Source of the DNA: CBDFGT01 sp965247225
GTDB lineage: Bacteria > Pseudomonadota > Alphaproteobacteria > Rhizobiales > Rhizobiaceae
Direction: 5' to 3'
DNA length: 58,093 nt
Assembly (NCBI GenBank): GCA_965247225.1
Contig: CBDFGT010000006.1
Coordinates: 1-58,093 of the forward strand
The first letter of the stretch is position 1, and each line of letters opens with the position of its first letter. Below the pieces are notes generated by a model. It saw nothing but the letters and a program-made list of their open reading frames with translations. It was not told the origin of the DNA and ran no database searches. Shown here piece by piece: positions 17,706 through 26,178 of this stretch. The position numbers and the translations under genes are program-made.

Positions 17706-18614
17706 TCACGCTTTCATTTTCAGTGAAAACTGGACCGAAGCATTGATCACAAGCAATCCCAGGCCGATCAGGAGCATGCCTGCAACCTCGCTGATGGCGA
17801 GGGATTCACCGAGGAAAAGATAGCCGAGCAGGACGGCGCCGGGCGGAACCAGAAGGGTGACCAGAGATGTGACTGTTGCGCCTGCCAGTGCCATGATCCT
17901 GAAATAGAGGATATATCCAAAGGCTGTGGACAGGAGAGCGAGCGCCAGAACGGCCAGGATGGTGCTCATCGGCGGCATGGCCAGCGTCCAGGGATGATCA
18001 TAGGCCAGCGCCAGTGGCAGCATGATCAGGCTGGAAGCGGTCAACTGGCCTGCTGCCGTGACAGGGGCGGGCTGGCCGCGGAAGCGCTTGCCGTAAATCC
18101 CGGCGACACCATAGGACATGGCGGCCGTGACCGGCAGAACCAGGGCCCAGACCGGCATCGTATCGAGACCAAAGGCGCTTGGTCCCAGCAGGATAACGGT
18201 TCCGGCAAAGCCCAGCACACAGCCGATGATCTTGTTGGGCGTGAATTTTTCATCCGTGGTCCAGAAATTGGCGATGATCAGGGTCCAGATCGGTGTTGTG
18301 GCATTGAGAATGGCGGCAAGACCGGCACCGATTTCGGTCTGACCTGCAAAGATCAGCGTGTGCGGAATGGCATTGTTGACAAGGCCGAGGATCAGGAATT
18401 CCGGTGCGCGGGCTTTCAGGGTCCGGTAGATATCGTGTCTGCCGCCGATATAGAGATGCAGGGCAAGGGCCGCGATGAACACGCGCAGAAAGACCAGCGT
18501 CAGCGGCGGTATGTGGTGAATGGCGATACGGGCAAAGAAGAACGAGCCACCCCAGATCAGACCCAGAAGCAGCAGCAACGCCCAGGTCATGAGCGGTATT
18601 CTTGTCGATGTCAT
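17706..18614 (-). CDS. EamA-type transporter
   Basis: A 302-residue ten-helix carrier with two EamA domains; the start MTSTRIPLMTWALLLLLGLI and GLIWGGSFFFARIAI are characteristic, as is FLGESLAISEVAGMLLIGLG near the end. Start at 18614 was preferred over 18674 because the extra N-terminal residues are unrelated to the family and the first helix begins right after MTSTR. Substrate unknown. It is a single gene, separated by about 100 bp from the murein transglycosylase gene on the same strand. Confidence 0.87.
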   Translation of the reverse strand: MTSTRIPLMTWALLLLLGLIWGGSFFFARIAIHHIPPLTLVFLRVFIAALALHLYIGGRHDIYRTLKARAPEFLILGLVNNAIPHTLIFAGQTEIGAGLAAILNATTPIWTLIIANFWTTDEKFTPNKIIGCVLGFAGTVILLGPSAFGLDTMPVWALVLPVTAAMSYGVAGIYGKRFRGQPAPVTAAGQLTASSLIMLPLALAYDHPWTLAMPPMSTILAVLALALLSTAFGYILYFRIMALAGATVTSLVTLLVPPGAVLLGYLFLGESLAISEVAGMLLIGLGLLVINASVQFSLKMKA

Positions 18615-18718
18615 GTTTTCATTCCCGGTTCCGCTTTTGCATGATCCGTAGCGCGGGATGAATGCAAGAGACACCCGAAACGTGCGGTGGCAGACTCTCC
18701 TGGCCTATCCCGGACCCA

Positions 18719-19909
18719 TCAAAGCGCGTTCAGCAGGGCCTGTGTTGCCCAGCCGTCGGCGGGAAGGCCCAGTTTTGCCTGTTCTTTCTGAATGGCAACC
18801 CGCGTTCCGCCACCCAGAATGCCATCGATCTTGCCTACATCATGGCCAAGGGCTGCCAGCCTGGTTTGCAGTGCCTTCATCTCTGAATCCTTCAGGCCGG
18901 GTTCAGGGTTTTTCTTGTCCATGGGCGGTGCGCCCTTCAGGCGGGTGGCGAAATAGGCCGCTGACGTCGTGTAGATGAACGACTGGTTCCATTCCAGATA
19001 GATACTGAAATTGGGATAGGTCATGAAGGCCGGACCCTTGTGCCCCTGCGGCAGGATCACGGCTGCGGGCAATGCACCAAACGCCATGTTGCCATCACGC
19101 GGAATGACGCCCAGATCAAACCATTGCTGCGCTGTCAGCGTGCCGCCAAGCCCGGTTTTTTCAAAGGGCAGGCTGTCGGGTATGCTGACTTCCTGAATCC
19201 ACGGTTGTCCACGGACAAAGCCCAGGCTGCGAATGAATTTGGCGGCCGTCAATATGGCATCAGGGCCCGATTCTTTCAGGCGCACATGGCCGTCACCATC
19301 GCCATCCGTGCCAAATTTTATAATATCCTCCGGCAGCATCTGCACCTGGCCGATTTCGCCGGCCCAGGCCCCGGTTCCGGTTTGCGGATCGAGATCGCCA
19401 TGCTGTACCATTTCCATGGCAGCGAGAAGCTGCGGGCGAAACAGTTCCGGCCTGCGGCAATCATAGGCCAGGGTTACCAGCGCATTGCGGGTATTGAAAT
19501 CACCCTGAACGGCTCCAAAATCCGTTTCCATGGCCCAGAAAGCGGTGATCACAGCGGGCGTTACGCCAAATTCCTGTTCGGCACGCTGAAAAACCGCAGC
19601 ATATTCGGCCATTTTTTTTCTGCCGATATCCAGCCGTGCCTGACTGACTGTCCGCTGTACAAATTCCAGAAAATTCTGCCTGAAAACCGATTGGCCGCGA
19701 TCCCGCGCGAGAACCTTCCTGTCGATCTGTGCTCCGGCCAGCGCCTTGTCCGCCGCGTCTGCCGGTATGCCCAGTGCCAGGGCTTCGGCCTTGACCCCGC
19801 CCAGAAACGCATCAAAATCACCACCGCATGCCTGCGCAACGGCGGCATTCGACCATAGCGCTGCTGTCACAAGTGTCACAGTGGTCAAAAATACGGATTT
19901 TCGGTTCAT
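18719..19909 (-). CDS. Lytic murein transglycosylase, MltB family
   Basis: A 396-residue exported enzyme that cuts glycan strands to 1,6-anhydro ends. A Sec signal peptide (MNRKSVFLTTVTLVTAALWS, cleavage near AVA-QA) precedes an SLT_2 domain with the catalytic glutamate in TAFWAMETDFGAVQGD. EIGQVQMLPEDIIKFGTDGD and the C-terminal PG_binding_1 domain (MKALQTRLAALGHDVGKIDG) complete the family layout. No lipobox, so soluble in the periplasm, unlike E. coli MltB. Start at 19909 places the signal sequence correctly. The GH25 lysozyme-like gene lies 76 bp upstream on the same strand. Confidence 0.93.
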   Translation of the reverse strand: MNRKSVFLTTVTLVTAALWSNAAVAQACGGDFDAFLGGVKAEALALGIPADAADKALAGAQIDRKVLARDRGQSVFRQNFLEFVQRTVSQARLDIGRKKMAEYAAVFQRAEQEFGVTPAVITAFWAMETDFGAVQGDFNTRNALVTLAYDCRRPELFRPQLLAAMEMVQHGDLDPQTGTGAWAGEIGQVQMLPEDIIKFGTDGDGDGHVRLKESGPDAILTAAKFIRSLGFVRGQPWIQEVSIPDSLPFEKTGLGGTLTAQQWFDLGVIPRDGNMAFGALPAAVILPQGHKGPAFMTYPNFSIYLEWNQSFIYTTSAAYFATRLKGAPPMDKKNPEPGLKDSEMKALQTRLAALGHDVGKIDGILGGGTRVAIQKEQAKLGLPADGWATQALLNAL

Positions 19910-19985
19910 TTCTTGCTCTTCCAGACCCTGGTTTATCCCCCCTTTACTGGGAGAAACCATTGGCTTTGGCAAGCAAAATAGCAGC

Positions 19986-20948
19986 TTACTGCTGTAAAAT
20001 ATCGCCAGGTGGCGTGACCGGACCGGTATAGGATGTAGTGGTCACAGGGGTCGTGGAGACGGGGGCGGCAGACATCCGGGCGGCGGACATGGACGGCTGT
20101 TGCAGGGCGACAGATTGCGGCAGGTCTGGTGCCAGCGTCTGCGCGGTTGCCATCTGGATATCGTCACGCGGCACGGAAACAGCGGCGACCCAGTTTTTCC
20201 AGTTCACAGGCGAACCGGCAAAAACATTGATGTCTGTTTCTCCGCTGATGCCGGGTATGACGCCGGTGCTGGTATATTGCCAGAAGGCCCAGCGACGGTC
20301 CCTGTAGGTTTCCACAGGATGAGCCGCGACCGAACGGACCCAGAAATGGTAGTCAGAAAACTGGCCCTTGAGAACATCGCGGTGAAAATCCACCGAAGTG
20401 TAGATAATCGGGCGTTTTCCATACCAGGCTTCCAGCCGGTCCAGAAAGCGTTTCAGCTCCTGACGGATCACGGCGATATCGGGATGTTTCCTGTAATTGC
20501 AGGTTTTGGATTCATAGTTCCATTCCGCATCCAGTACCGGCGGCAACATGACAGCCTCCCTCGGCACATTGCGGATGAACCAGTCTGCCTGCTGGTCTGC
20601 AGACGAGCAGAGATAGAAGAAATGGTATGGCGCATAGGCAAGGCCTGCGGCGCGGGCACCCTGCCAGTTCTCCTGAAAACGTTCATCCGCGGAATCCTTG
20701 CCTTCCGTCGCCTTCATGAAGGCGAAGGAAACGCCGGACCGGCGTACCTTTCCCCAGTCAATCTCACCGTTCCATTTGGAAACATCTATGCCATGAACAG
20801 AGTGGCGATGCGGGCTGTTCTTGCCAAAATCCTGCGGATCCTTGTCGTAGAACCTTGGCTTCACAGAGGATGTTTCCATAACGTCGGTCGTGGTGCATCC
20901 TGACAGGGCGAGTGCTAGAGGCAAAAGGGCCAGAAGGATCCGTCGCAT
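19986..20948 (-). CDS. GH25 muramidase lipoprotein
   Basis: A 320-residue putative lysozyme of glycoside hydrolase family 25. The N-terminus MRRILLALLPLALALSGC is a lipoprotein signal with the lipid-modified residue at Cys18. The catalytic fold begins at HGIDVSKWNGEIDW (Asp55) and has the second acidic pair in LPPVLDAEWNYE. Family members hydrolyse N-acetylmuramyl bonds. The tail after about residue 265 is Ala/Thr/Pro-rich and probably unstructured. ATG at 20948 is required for the lipobox. With the MltB-type gene downstream it forms a pair of wall hydrolases. A lipidated GH25 suggests self-wall remodelling rather than secretion. Confidence 0.92.
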   Translation of the reverse strand: MRRILLALLPLALALSGCTTTDVMETSSVKPRFYDKDPQDFGKNSPHRHSVHGIDVSKWNGEIDWGKVRRSGVSFAFMKATEGKDSADERFQENWQGARAAGLAYAPYHFFYLCSSADQQADWFIRNVPREAVMLPPVLDAEWNYESKTCNYRKHPDIAVIRQELKRFLDRLEAWYGKRPIIYTSVDFHRDVLKGQFSDYHFWVRSVAAHPVETYRDRRWAFWQYTSTGVIPGISGETDINVFAGSPVNWKNWVAAVSVPRDDIQMATAQTLAPDLPQSVALQQPSMSAARMSAAPVSTTPVTTTSYTGPVTPPGDILQQ

Positions 20949-21092
20949 GGCTTTCCCGAATTTACGAACTACTATACCGGGCCTCGCCCATAGCATCGTG
21001 TTGACGGCAACGGGAGGCAGACCTTCCCAATCCAACACATCATCGTAAATATTCCGTTAGTTTCAATCCCCTCCTGTACGGCAAAGTCTGTT

Positions 21093-21752
21093 TCAAACCG
21101 AAATAATGGCTCTCCAGGCATAGCCACGCCCAACAGATATGAATTTCAGGCGGGCATCGTGCCGCCCGGCGGCATTTTCCATGACCGTTTTCAGGTCGGG
21201 ACGCGGAGTGACATGGAACCGCGCCAGCCAGCCCCTGAGCATGCGGCCAAACCATACGGGGAGATTTTCCTGCTGTCCGAAATCGACAATATGCAGCGAT
21301 CCGCCGGGTGCCAGACAGGACAGGGCGGCTTCGATGGACTTTTCCCAATGCGGAATCATGGACAGGGCATAGGAAATCAGGATCCGGTCAAACTCTGTCT
21401 CGCCGAACATCTGCGGTTTGAATTCCGTCGCATCTCCGGCTTTGAAAACCGGGCGCGGGCCTTGCGCATTCCGGAAACCGGCCTCTGCCGACACCAGCAT
21501 TTCGGCAGAAATATCAAGACCGAACAGCCGGGCTCCGGGAAAATGCCTGGCGACCAGCGCCAGGTTGCGGCCCGTTCCGCAGCCAAGCTCCAGAACCGAC
21601 TGGCCGGATTTGACATTCATATCCAGAATGGCCTGATCCCGGCCCAGCAGGTAGTATTTGCGGGTCAGATCGTAGATATGCCGCTGGTAACGGTACATCT
21701 GGTCCATCCGGCTGGCATGTGCATTCCCGTCTGCGATCCGTGTCTCTGCCAT
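21093..21752 (-). CDS. btaB: Diacylglycerylhomoserine N-methyltransferase
   Basis: A 219-residue SAM methyltransferase with motif I VLELGCGTGRNLAL, FGLDISAEMLV and ILISYALSMIPHW. BtaB adds three methyl groups to diacylglycerylhomoserine to give the betaine lipid DGTS. The start codon overlaps the btaA stop (TGATG), so the two are co-translated, and the btaA neighbour settles the assignment. RYQRHIYDLTRKYYLLGR at the N-terminus is typical of BtaB. DGTS replaces phospholipid under phosphate starvation. Confidence 0.93.
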   Translation of the reverse strand: MAETRIADGNAHASRMDQMYRYQRHIYDLTRKYYLLGRDQAILDMNVKSGQSVLELGCGTGRNLALVARHFPGARLFGLDISAEMLVSAEAGFRNAQGPRPVFKAGDATEFKPQMFGETEFDRILISYALSMIPHWEKSIEAALSCLAPGGSLHIVDFGQQENLPVWFGRMLRGWLARFHVTPRPDLKTVMENAAGRHDARLKFISVGRGYAWRAIISV

Positions 21753-22999
21753 CAGTTCAATTTCTCATAGATGTGGAAACCGCCATAGATGGCTGACCGG
21801 TCACGGGCACCCAGTTTCAGCGATTCGTCCTCGTGATAATGCCATTGGTCCAGAAGGTCAGGCGACAGCCGGCCAATCAGCAGGCTCCTGATGGCGGCTG
21901 TACGGAACACGACACGGGCGTTCTGCGTGGCCGTGCGGGTGATCTGGGTCCAGAGAGCATTCAACTGGTCATCTGTCATCCAGTCCTGCGCATCCAGAAG
22001 AACGAACCGGTCCACGGAATTTTCCGGCTTTCCGGCCAGAAGCTCGGTGAAATTGGCATGGTGGACATGGGCGCGGTGGGCATTCTGGCGAATGGCCTGA
22101 TAGTTCTGTTCCTGCAGGTAGCTTGGCAACTGGCCCTCTGCGGCTGTCGGATAGCGACGGGCGAAGGCCTGCCAGGCAAAATAATTGTCCTGCAACGGGA
22201 AGGAGCAGGTGAGGTTTTCCAGCCGCTGGCGCAGAACCGGGCCTACGGATTTTCCGTCACTCAAGGAGGCCAGTTCGTCAAACTGCTGCGGCGGAATACC
22301 AAGTCCAAACAGCGATGCCTTCTGGCCGGTGATCCAGCGGATGAAACGGCGCTCGAACAGGGGTGCCAGCTGCTCGTCAAAGAATTTGCGCTGTTCCGGC
22401 ATGCTTCGGCTCTTTGCAAAGTCCCGCGGATCAACGCCATGCAGGCGGGATACGAGATGGCCAAGGCCGATGAACCGGCCGAGCAGGCCCGTGCGGTAGA
22501 TGTTGCGGTTGAACACTGTGATCCGGCGCCGGCCCAGGAGGTCGCGCCTGTTCCAGTACTGCAGCGTTGCTTCATCCAGATTGGGTGCGACGAAGCGGTC
22601 AAAAGCCTTGACATTGGAATTGACGCCCTCCTTGCCAAACTGGCGCACGATATCCTGATAACCCGGCATGAAGCGGAAAGACGCCAGTTTCAGCCTGTTC
22701 AGGGCAATGTGATGGGGATTGAGATCAACCACATCGATGCGGGCCGGATTTCTGGAAAGATAGGCCAGCATATTGCAGCCGCCGGAGCCGATAGTGACAA
22801 TGCGGTGGTGCGGCAGAAGCTGCATGGCCTCCAGATCGACCTCCGGGTCTTCCCAGATCTGCGGATAGACCAGTCCGGAAAACAGCATGCCAAAGAAACG
22901 TTCCGACAGGGCCGCCGCGCTGAACCCGGTATGACGCAAAACAGCGTTCCTGAGTTTCCTGTTGTTTCCAAAGTGAGCGTCTCGTGCCAGTTCAATCAT
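21752..22999 (-). CDS. btaA: S-adenosylmethionine:diacylglycerol 3-amino-3-carboxypropyltransferase
   Basis: A 415-residue enzyme that transfers the aminocarboxypropyl group of SAM to diacylglycerol, the first step of betaine-lipid synthesis. Conserved stretches include GLVYPQIWEDPEVD, the SAM-binding IVTIGSGGCNMLAYL and DVVDLNPHHIALN, and DRFVLLDAQDWM. Length and order fit Rhodobacter and Sinorhizobium BtaA. It is the first gene of btaAB. A candidate Pho box about 50-65 bp upstream fits the phosphate control known for this pathway. The gene is divergent from a GGDEF-EAL gene, sharing a 144-bp intergenic region. Confidence 0.94.
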   Translation of the reverse strand: MIELARDAHFGNNRKLRNAVLRHTGFSAAALSERFFGMLFSGLVYPQIWEDPEVDLEAMQLLPHHRIVTIGSGGCNMLAYLSRNPARIDVVDLNPHHIALNRLKLASFRFMPGYQDIVRQFGKEGVNSNVKAFDRFVAPNLDEATLQYWNRRDLLGRRRITVFNRNIYRTGLLGRFIGLGHLVSRLHGVDPRDFAKSRSMPEQRKFFDEQLAPLFERRFIRWITGQKASLFGLGIPPQQFDELASLSDGKSVGPVLRQRLENLTCSFPLQDNYFAWQAFARRYPTAAEGQLPSYLQEQNYQAIRQNAHRAHVHHANFTELLAGKPENSVDRFVLLDAQDWMTDDQLNALWTQITRTATQNARVVFRTAAIRSLLIGRLSPDLLDQWHYHEDESLKLGARDRSAIYGGFHIYEKLN

Positions 23000-23046
23000 C
23001 CGTTTTGCCCTCTCGCGTTTGTGTTGGGGCGGTCTATTCCTCTTCG

Positions 23047-23064
23047 GCTACAATTTGATGACAG
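23047..23064 (-). promoter_or_regulatory. Candidate Pho box upstream of btaA
   Basis: On the minus strand: CTGTCAT-CAAA-TTGTAGC. The first half-site is a perfect PhoB half-box, the second is degenerate, and the 11-bp repeat spacing is right. It ends 48 bp before the btaA start. Supported by the known PhoB control of btaAB in rhizobia. Confidence 0.45.
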
Positions 23065-23080
23065 CTCACATTCGACCGTG

Positions 23081-23103
23081 TTTGTTAAGTCGTTTTTAAC
23101 AAA
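23081..23103. promoter_or_regulatory. CtrA box within a palindrome, upstream of the GGDEF-EAL gene
   Basis: TTTGTTAA-GTCGTTT-TTAACAAA: exact 8-bp inverted arms that contain TTAA-N7-TTAA (23085-23099), the full CtrA site. It lies about 45 bp before the GGDEF-EAL start, in the divergent btaA promoter region. Confidence 0.55.
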
Positions 23104-23143
23104 GCAAAGCTATCGTCGGAGCCAGAAGTGGAGAGTGATTAAC

Positions 23144-24718
23144 ATGATGTTAAGAACGTTTCTGCCGAAGATTCAACAGCGATATGCTTTCGTTGGTTCG
23201 GCAATCGGGACTTTGGTTCCCGCAATCTGTTACAGTTTTGATGTCGTACTTGGTGGCGCAGGTTCTGTCTGGCACTGGGCAAAAGGGGATGCGAATCAGG
23301 CTATCCTGCTGACCATGCCGGTATGGATGGGCCTTGTGTTCCTTCAGCTCGGGCGATCGCGTGCGCGGCTTGAAAATGAAGTCGCGTTGCGCAATGCGAA
23401 AGAGCGCCAACTGGTGTTCGAGGCACATCATGACCGGTTGACCGGCCTGAACAACCGTCTTGCGCTGGAAAAAGACCTTTCCCGCCTTTTTGCGGCCAGG
23501 CGCAGGCCCGTGCTGATGCTTCTGGATCTTGACCGGTTCAAGTTTATCAATGACAGCATGGGGCATGATGCCGGTGACGAGCTCCTGATCCTGTTCGGTC
23601 AGCGTCTGGTGCCCTCCATCGGCCGCATGGGCCAGCTTTACCGTCTTGGAGGTGATGAATTTGTCATTCTTCTGCCGGATCCTCCCTCTTTTGCCGAGGT
23701 CGAGCAATTGTGCGAAACAGTGGAAACTCTGGCCGGAATTCCGTTTTCTCTCAGCAGCGGTCTTGCCAGGTCCGGCGTGAGTATCGGCATTACATACAGC
23801 CGCCCCGCTGATACCGGCATGTCGACCATCCTCAAGCGTGCGGACCTGGCCCTGTACAAGGCAAAGGAGATTGAGGGTTCCTCGCATTATCACTATTCCG
23901 ATGAGACGGCCCGGGAATCCCTGCAACGGATGGAGCTTGAGCAGGATTTGCGCCAGGCCATCCCGAATGGCGAGCTTTATCTCCACTATCAGCCGATCAT
24001 GGGAGCACAAAGCCGCGTGGTGCGTTCGTTCGAGGCACTGCTGCGGTGGCGGCATCCTGTTCATGGCGAGATGCAACCGGACACATTTATTCCCATAGCC
24101 GAACGTACCGGACTGATCCTGCCGATCGGCAACTGGGTGATGCGCAAGGCCTGCATGGAGGCGGTCAAGTGGCCGATACCGACCGGTGTTGCCGTGAATG
24201 TATCGGGGGACCAGTTCAAGGATGCTGGTTTTGTTGATTTTGTGAAACTGTGCCTGGCGGACGCCGGGCTGGCACCCGGGCGGTTGACAATCGAAGTCAC
24301 GGAATCCCTGTTTACGGTTGAAGTGGCTACGATCCGGAACAGCCTGATGGCCTTGCGTGCGCATGGTGTGCGTATTGCACTCGATGATTTTGGTGTCGGA
24401 TTTTCCTCTATCAGCCATTTGCGCAATTTCCCGGTGGACCAGCTGAAGGTGGACAAATCCTTTACCCATGCCATGCTGGGCGACAAGCGCGATGCTGAAT
24501 TGATTGATATCATGCTGCAACTTGGTGCAACCTTTGATGTGACGACCACCATTGAAGGCATAGAAACGGAGGGGCAGATGGATTACGCGCGCGAACGTGG
24601 TGCCAGTGAAGTGCAGGGGTTCCTGTTTTCACGCCCTGTGTCTGCCGAAGAGGTTCCAGGCTTTATGGAGCGGGTTGCGGGTTGCCATATGCCGAGGGAT
24701 GCAAAAATTCCGGCTTGA
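23144..24718 (+). CDS. GGDEF-EAL cyclic-di-GMP turnover protein
   Basis: A 524-residue bifunctional c-di-GMP protein. Two hydrophobic segments (about residues 13-33 and 48-65) anchor it in the membrane. The GGDEF motif is intact at about residues 169-173 (RLGGDEFV), preceded by LLDLDRFKFINDSMGHDAGD. The EAL domain starts at about residue 297 (FEALLRWRHP) and keeps EVTES, ALDDFGVGFSS, KVDKSF and EGIETEGQ, so metal and catalytic residues are present. Both synthesis and hydrolysis are possible. ATG 23144 follows GGAGAG; the open frame upstream runs antisense through btaA and is not coding. Confidence 0.94.
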   Translation: MMLRTFLPKIQQRYAFVGSAIGTLVPAICYSFDVVLGGAGSVWHWAKGDANQAILLTMPVWMGLVFLQLGRSRARLENEVALRNAKERQLVFEAHHDRLTGLNNRLALEKDLSRLFAARRRPVLMLLDLDRFKFINDSMGHDAGDELLILFGQRLVPSIGRMGQLYRLGGDEFVILLPDPPSFAEVEQLCETVETLAGIPFSLSSGLARSGVSIGITYSRPADTGMSTILKRADLALYKAKEIEGSSHYHYSDETARESLQRMELEQDLRQAIPNGELYLHYQPIMGAQSRVVRSFEALLRWRHPVHGEMQPDTFIPIAERTGLILPIGNWVMRKACMEAVKWPIPTGVAVNVSGDQFKDAGFVDFVKLCLADAGLAPGRLTIEVTESLFTVEVATIRNSLMALRAHGVRIALDDFGVGFSSISHLRNFPVDQLKVDKSFTHAMLGDKRDAELIDIMLQLGATFDVTTTIEGIETEGQMDYARERGASEVQGFLFSRPVSAEEVPGFMERVAGCHMPRDAKIPA

Positions 24719-24778
24719 CCCCGGAGCGGATATCGGCCTGATTACACGAACCCTGAAGCCCTTCAAAACACAGGTACC

Positions 24779-26149
24779 ATGATCATGCCGCGCACATTGT
24801 TCAAAGCTGTTTTCGGGCTCGTCTTTCTCTGCCTTGCAGGCCTGTGTGCCGTTCTGGCGTTGCGTCCGCCCACTATTCTGACAGTCGGCACAGCCTATGC
24901 TGCCAAGATGGTCTGCTCCAGCGTGTTTGTTGCGGGTCGCGATGAGCGCGATGTTTTCAAGGTGGATGTGCAGGCCCCCGGAAACCCTTTGATGCGGGCA
25001 TTCAGGATGGATGTCGATCATGAGCGCAAGCGCGTTTCGGCCACCCTGCTCGGATTTTCCGGGCGTTCTGTTGCGGTCTATCGCGACGGGCTCGGCTGTA
25101 CGAATGTGGCTGCGGGCAATGCGGACCGCCTGCAGGCGATGACCGTTTCGACAGCCGTCCTGCCGCCTGCCGACCCTTCCTCTCCCTGGCCGCAGGGCGA
25201 GGCCGCAACTCCGCTGCCAACGCTTGAGGCCGTGCTTTCCGACGGCAGCCTGACGGGGCCGGGGATGCGCGCTGTGGTTGTTGTGCAGCATGGCCGGATT
25301 GTGGGCGAGGCCTATGGCGAGGGCTTTTCAAAGGGGACGCGGCTGCTTGGCTGGTCCATGACCAAGACGGTGACGGCCGGTCTTGTCGGACGGATGATGG
25401 CCGACGGCCATTTGCAATTTGACCAGAAGGCTCTGGTTGCAAGCTGGTCCGGTGACAGCCGCAGGGATATTGCGCTTTCGGACCTGATGGCCATGCAAAG
25501 CGGGCTGGAATTTGAAGAAGCCTATGGTGATGTCAATGATACGACGCGCATGCTGTTTCTGGAGCCGGATATGGCCGGGTTTGTGGCGGCAAAACCGGCG
25601 CAATCGCCACCCGGCACGGTTTTCAGCTACTCAACAGGCACATCTGTGCTGATCAGCCGGATCTGGATGGATCATCTGGCCTCGCAATCCGAGGCGCTGA
25701 CCTGGCCTGCAAAGGCATTGTTTGCCCCGCTGGGCATGGCAAGCGCCGTTCTGGAAGCCGATGACTCAGGAACTTTTGTTGGAGGTTCGTATCTCTACGC
25801 CACGGCGCGGGACTGGGCGCGCTACGGGCAGTTTCTGCTGCAGGATGGTGTGTGGAACGGCAAACGGCTGCTGCCGGACGGCTATGTGATGCATATGCGC
25901 ACCGGGACGCCTGCTTCAGGCTATTCCTATTCAGAAGCGCAGAGCTGGATTGCCGGACCCGGGGATGTCTGGAACAGTTCCGAAGGTCTGCCGGAAGATA
26001 CATTCTGGATGCGCGGCCATGACGGACAATCCGTTGCCATCATTCCATCGCAGGATATGGTGGTGGTTCGTATGGGACTGACACCCGGCGAACTGGATTA
26101 CAAACCACAGCCGATGATCAGGGCCCTGATTGCGCGCCTTCAGAAATAA
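24779..26149 (+). CDS. Beta-lactamase-family serine hydrolase
   Basis: A 456-residue membrane-anchored or exported serine hydrolase. One N-terminal hydrophobic helix (about residues 8-28) is followed by a roughly 110-residue region and a class C beta-lactamase/6-aminohexanoate-hydrolase domain. The nucleophile motif is SMTK (LLGWSMTKTVTAG), the Tyr motif is YSTGTS, and the third motif is HDG (MRGHDGQS). Natural substrates of such periplasmic esterases or amidases vary widely, and antibiotic resistance should not be assumed. It lies 60 bp downstream of the GGDEF-EAL gene and convergent with an SLT lipoprotein gene. Confidence 0.87.
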   Translation: MIMPRTLFKAVFGLVFLCLAGLCAVLALRPPTILTVGTAYAAKMVCSSVFVAGRDERDVFKVDVQAPGNPLMRAFRMDVDHERKRVSATLLGFSGRSVAVYRDGLGCTNVAAGNADRLQAMTVSTAVLPPADPSSPWPQGEAATPLPTLEAVLSDGSLTGPGMRAVVVVQHGRIVGEAYGEGFSKGTRLLGWSMTKTVTAGLVGRMMADGHLQFDQKALVASWSGDSRRDIALSDLMAMQSGLEFEEAYGDVNDTTRMLFLEPDMAGFVAAKPAQSPPGTVFSYSTGTSVLISRIWMDHLASQSEALTWPAKALFAPLGMASAVLEADDSGTFVGGSYLYATARDWARYGQFLLQDGVWNGKRLLPDGYVMHMRTGTPASGYSYSEAQSWIAGPGDVWNSSEGLPEDTFWMRGHDGQSVAIIPSQDMVVVRMGLTPGELDYKPQPMIRALIARLQK

Positions 26150-26178
26150 GAGACCCGCAAGTATCGGGCGCGAAACCT

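Noticed and set aside
21833..23143. A long open frame upstream of and in frame with the GGDEF-EAL gene
   Set aside because: It runs antisense through btaA and btaB-coupled sequence, has no family match, and a good ribosome site marks the true start at 23144.
24779..26149. Beta-lactam resistance gene
   Set aside because: The SMTK/YST/HDG motifs define the broad serine-hydrolase family; nothing points to antibiotic hydrolysis.
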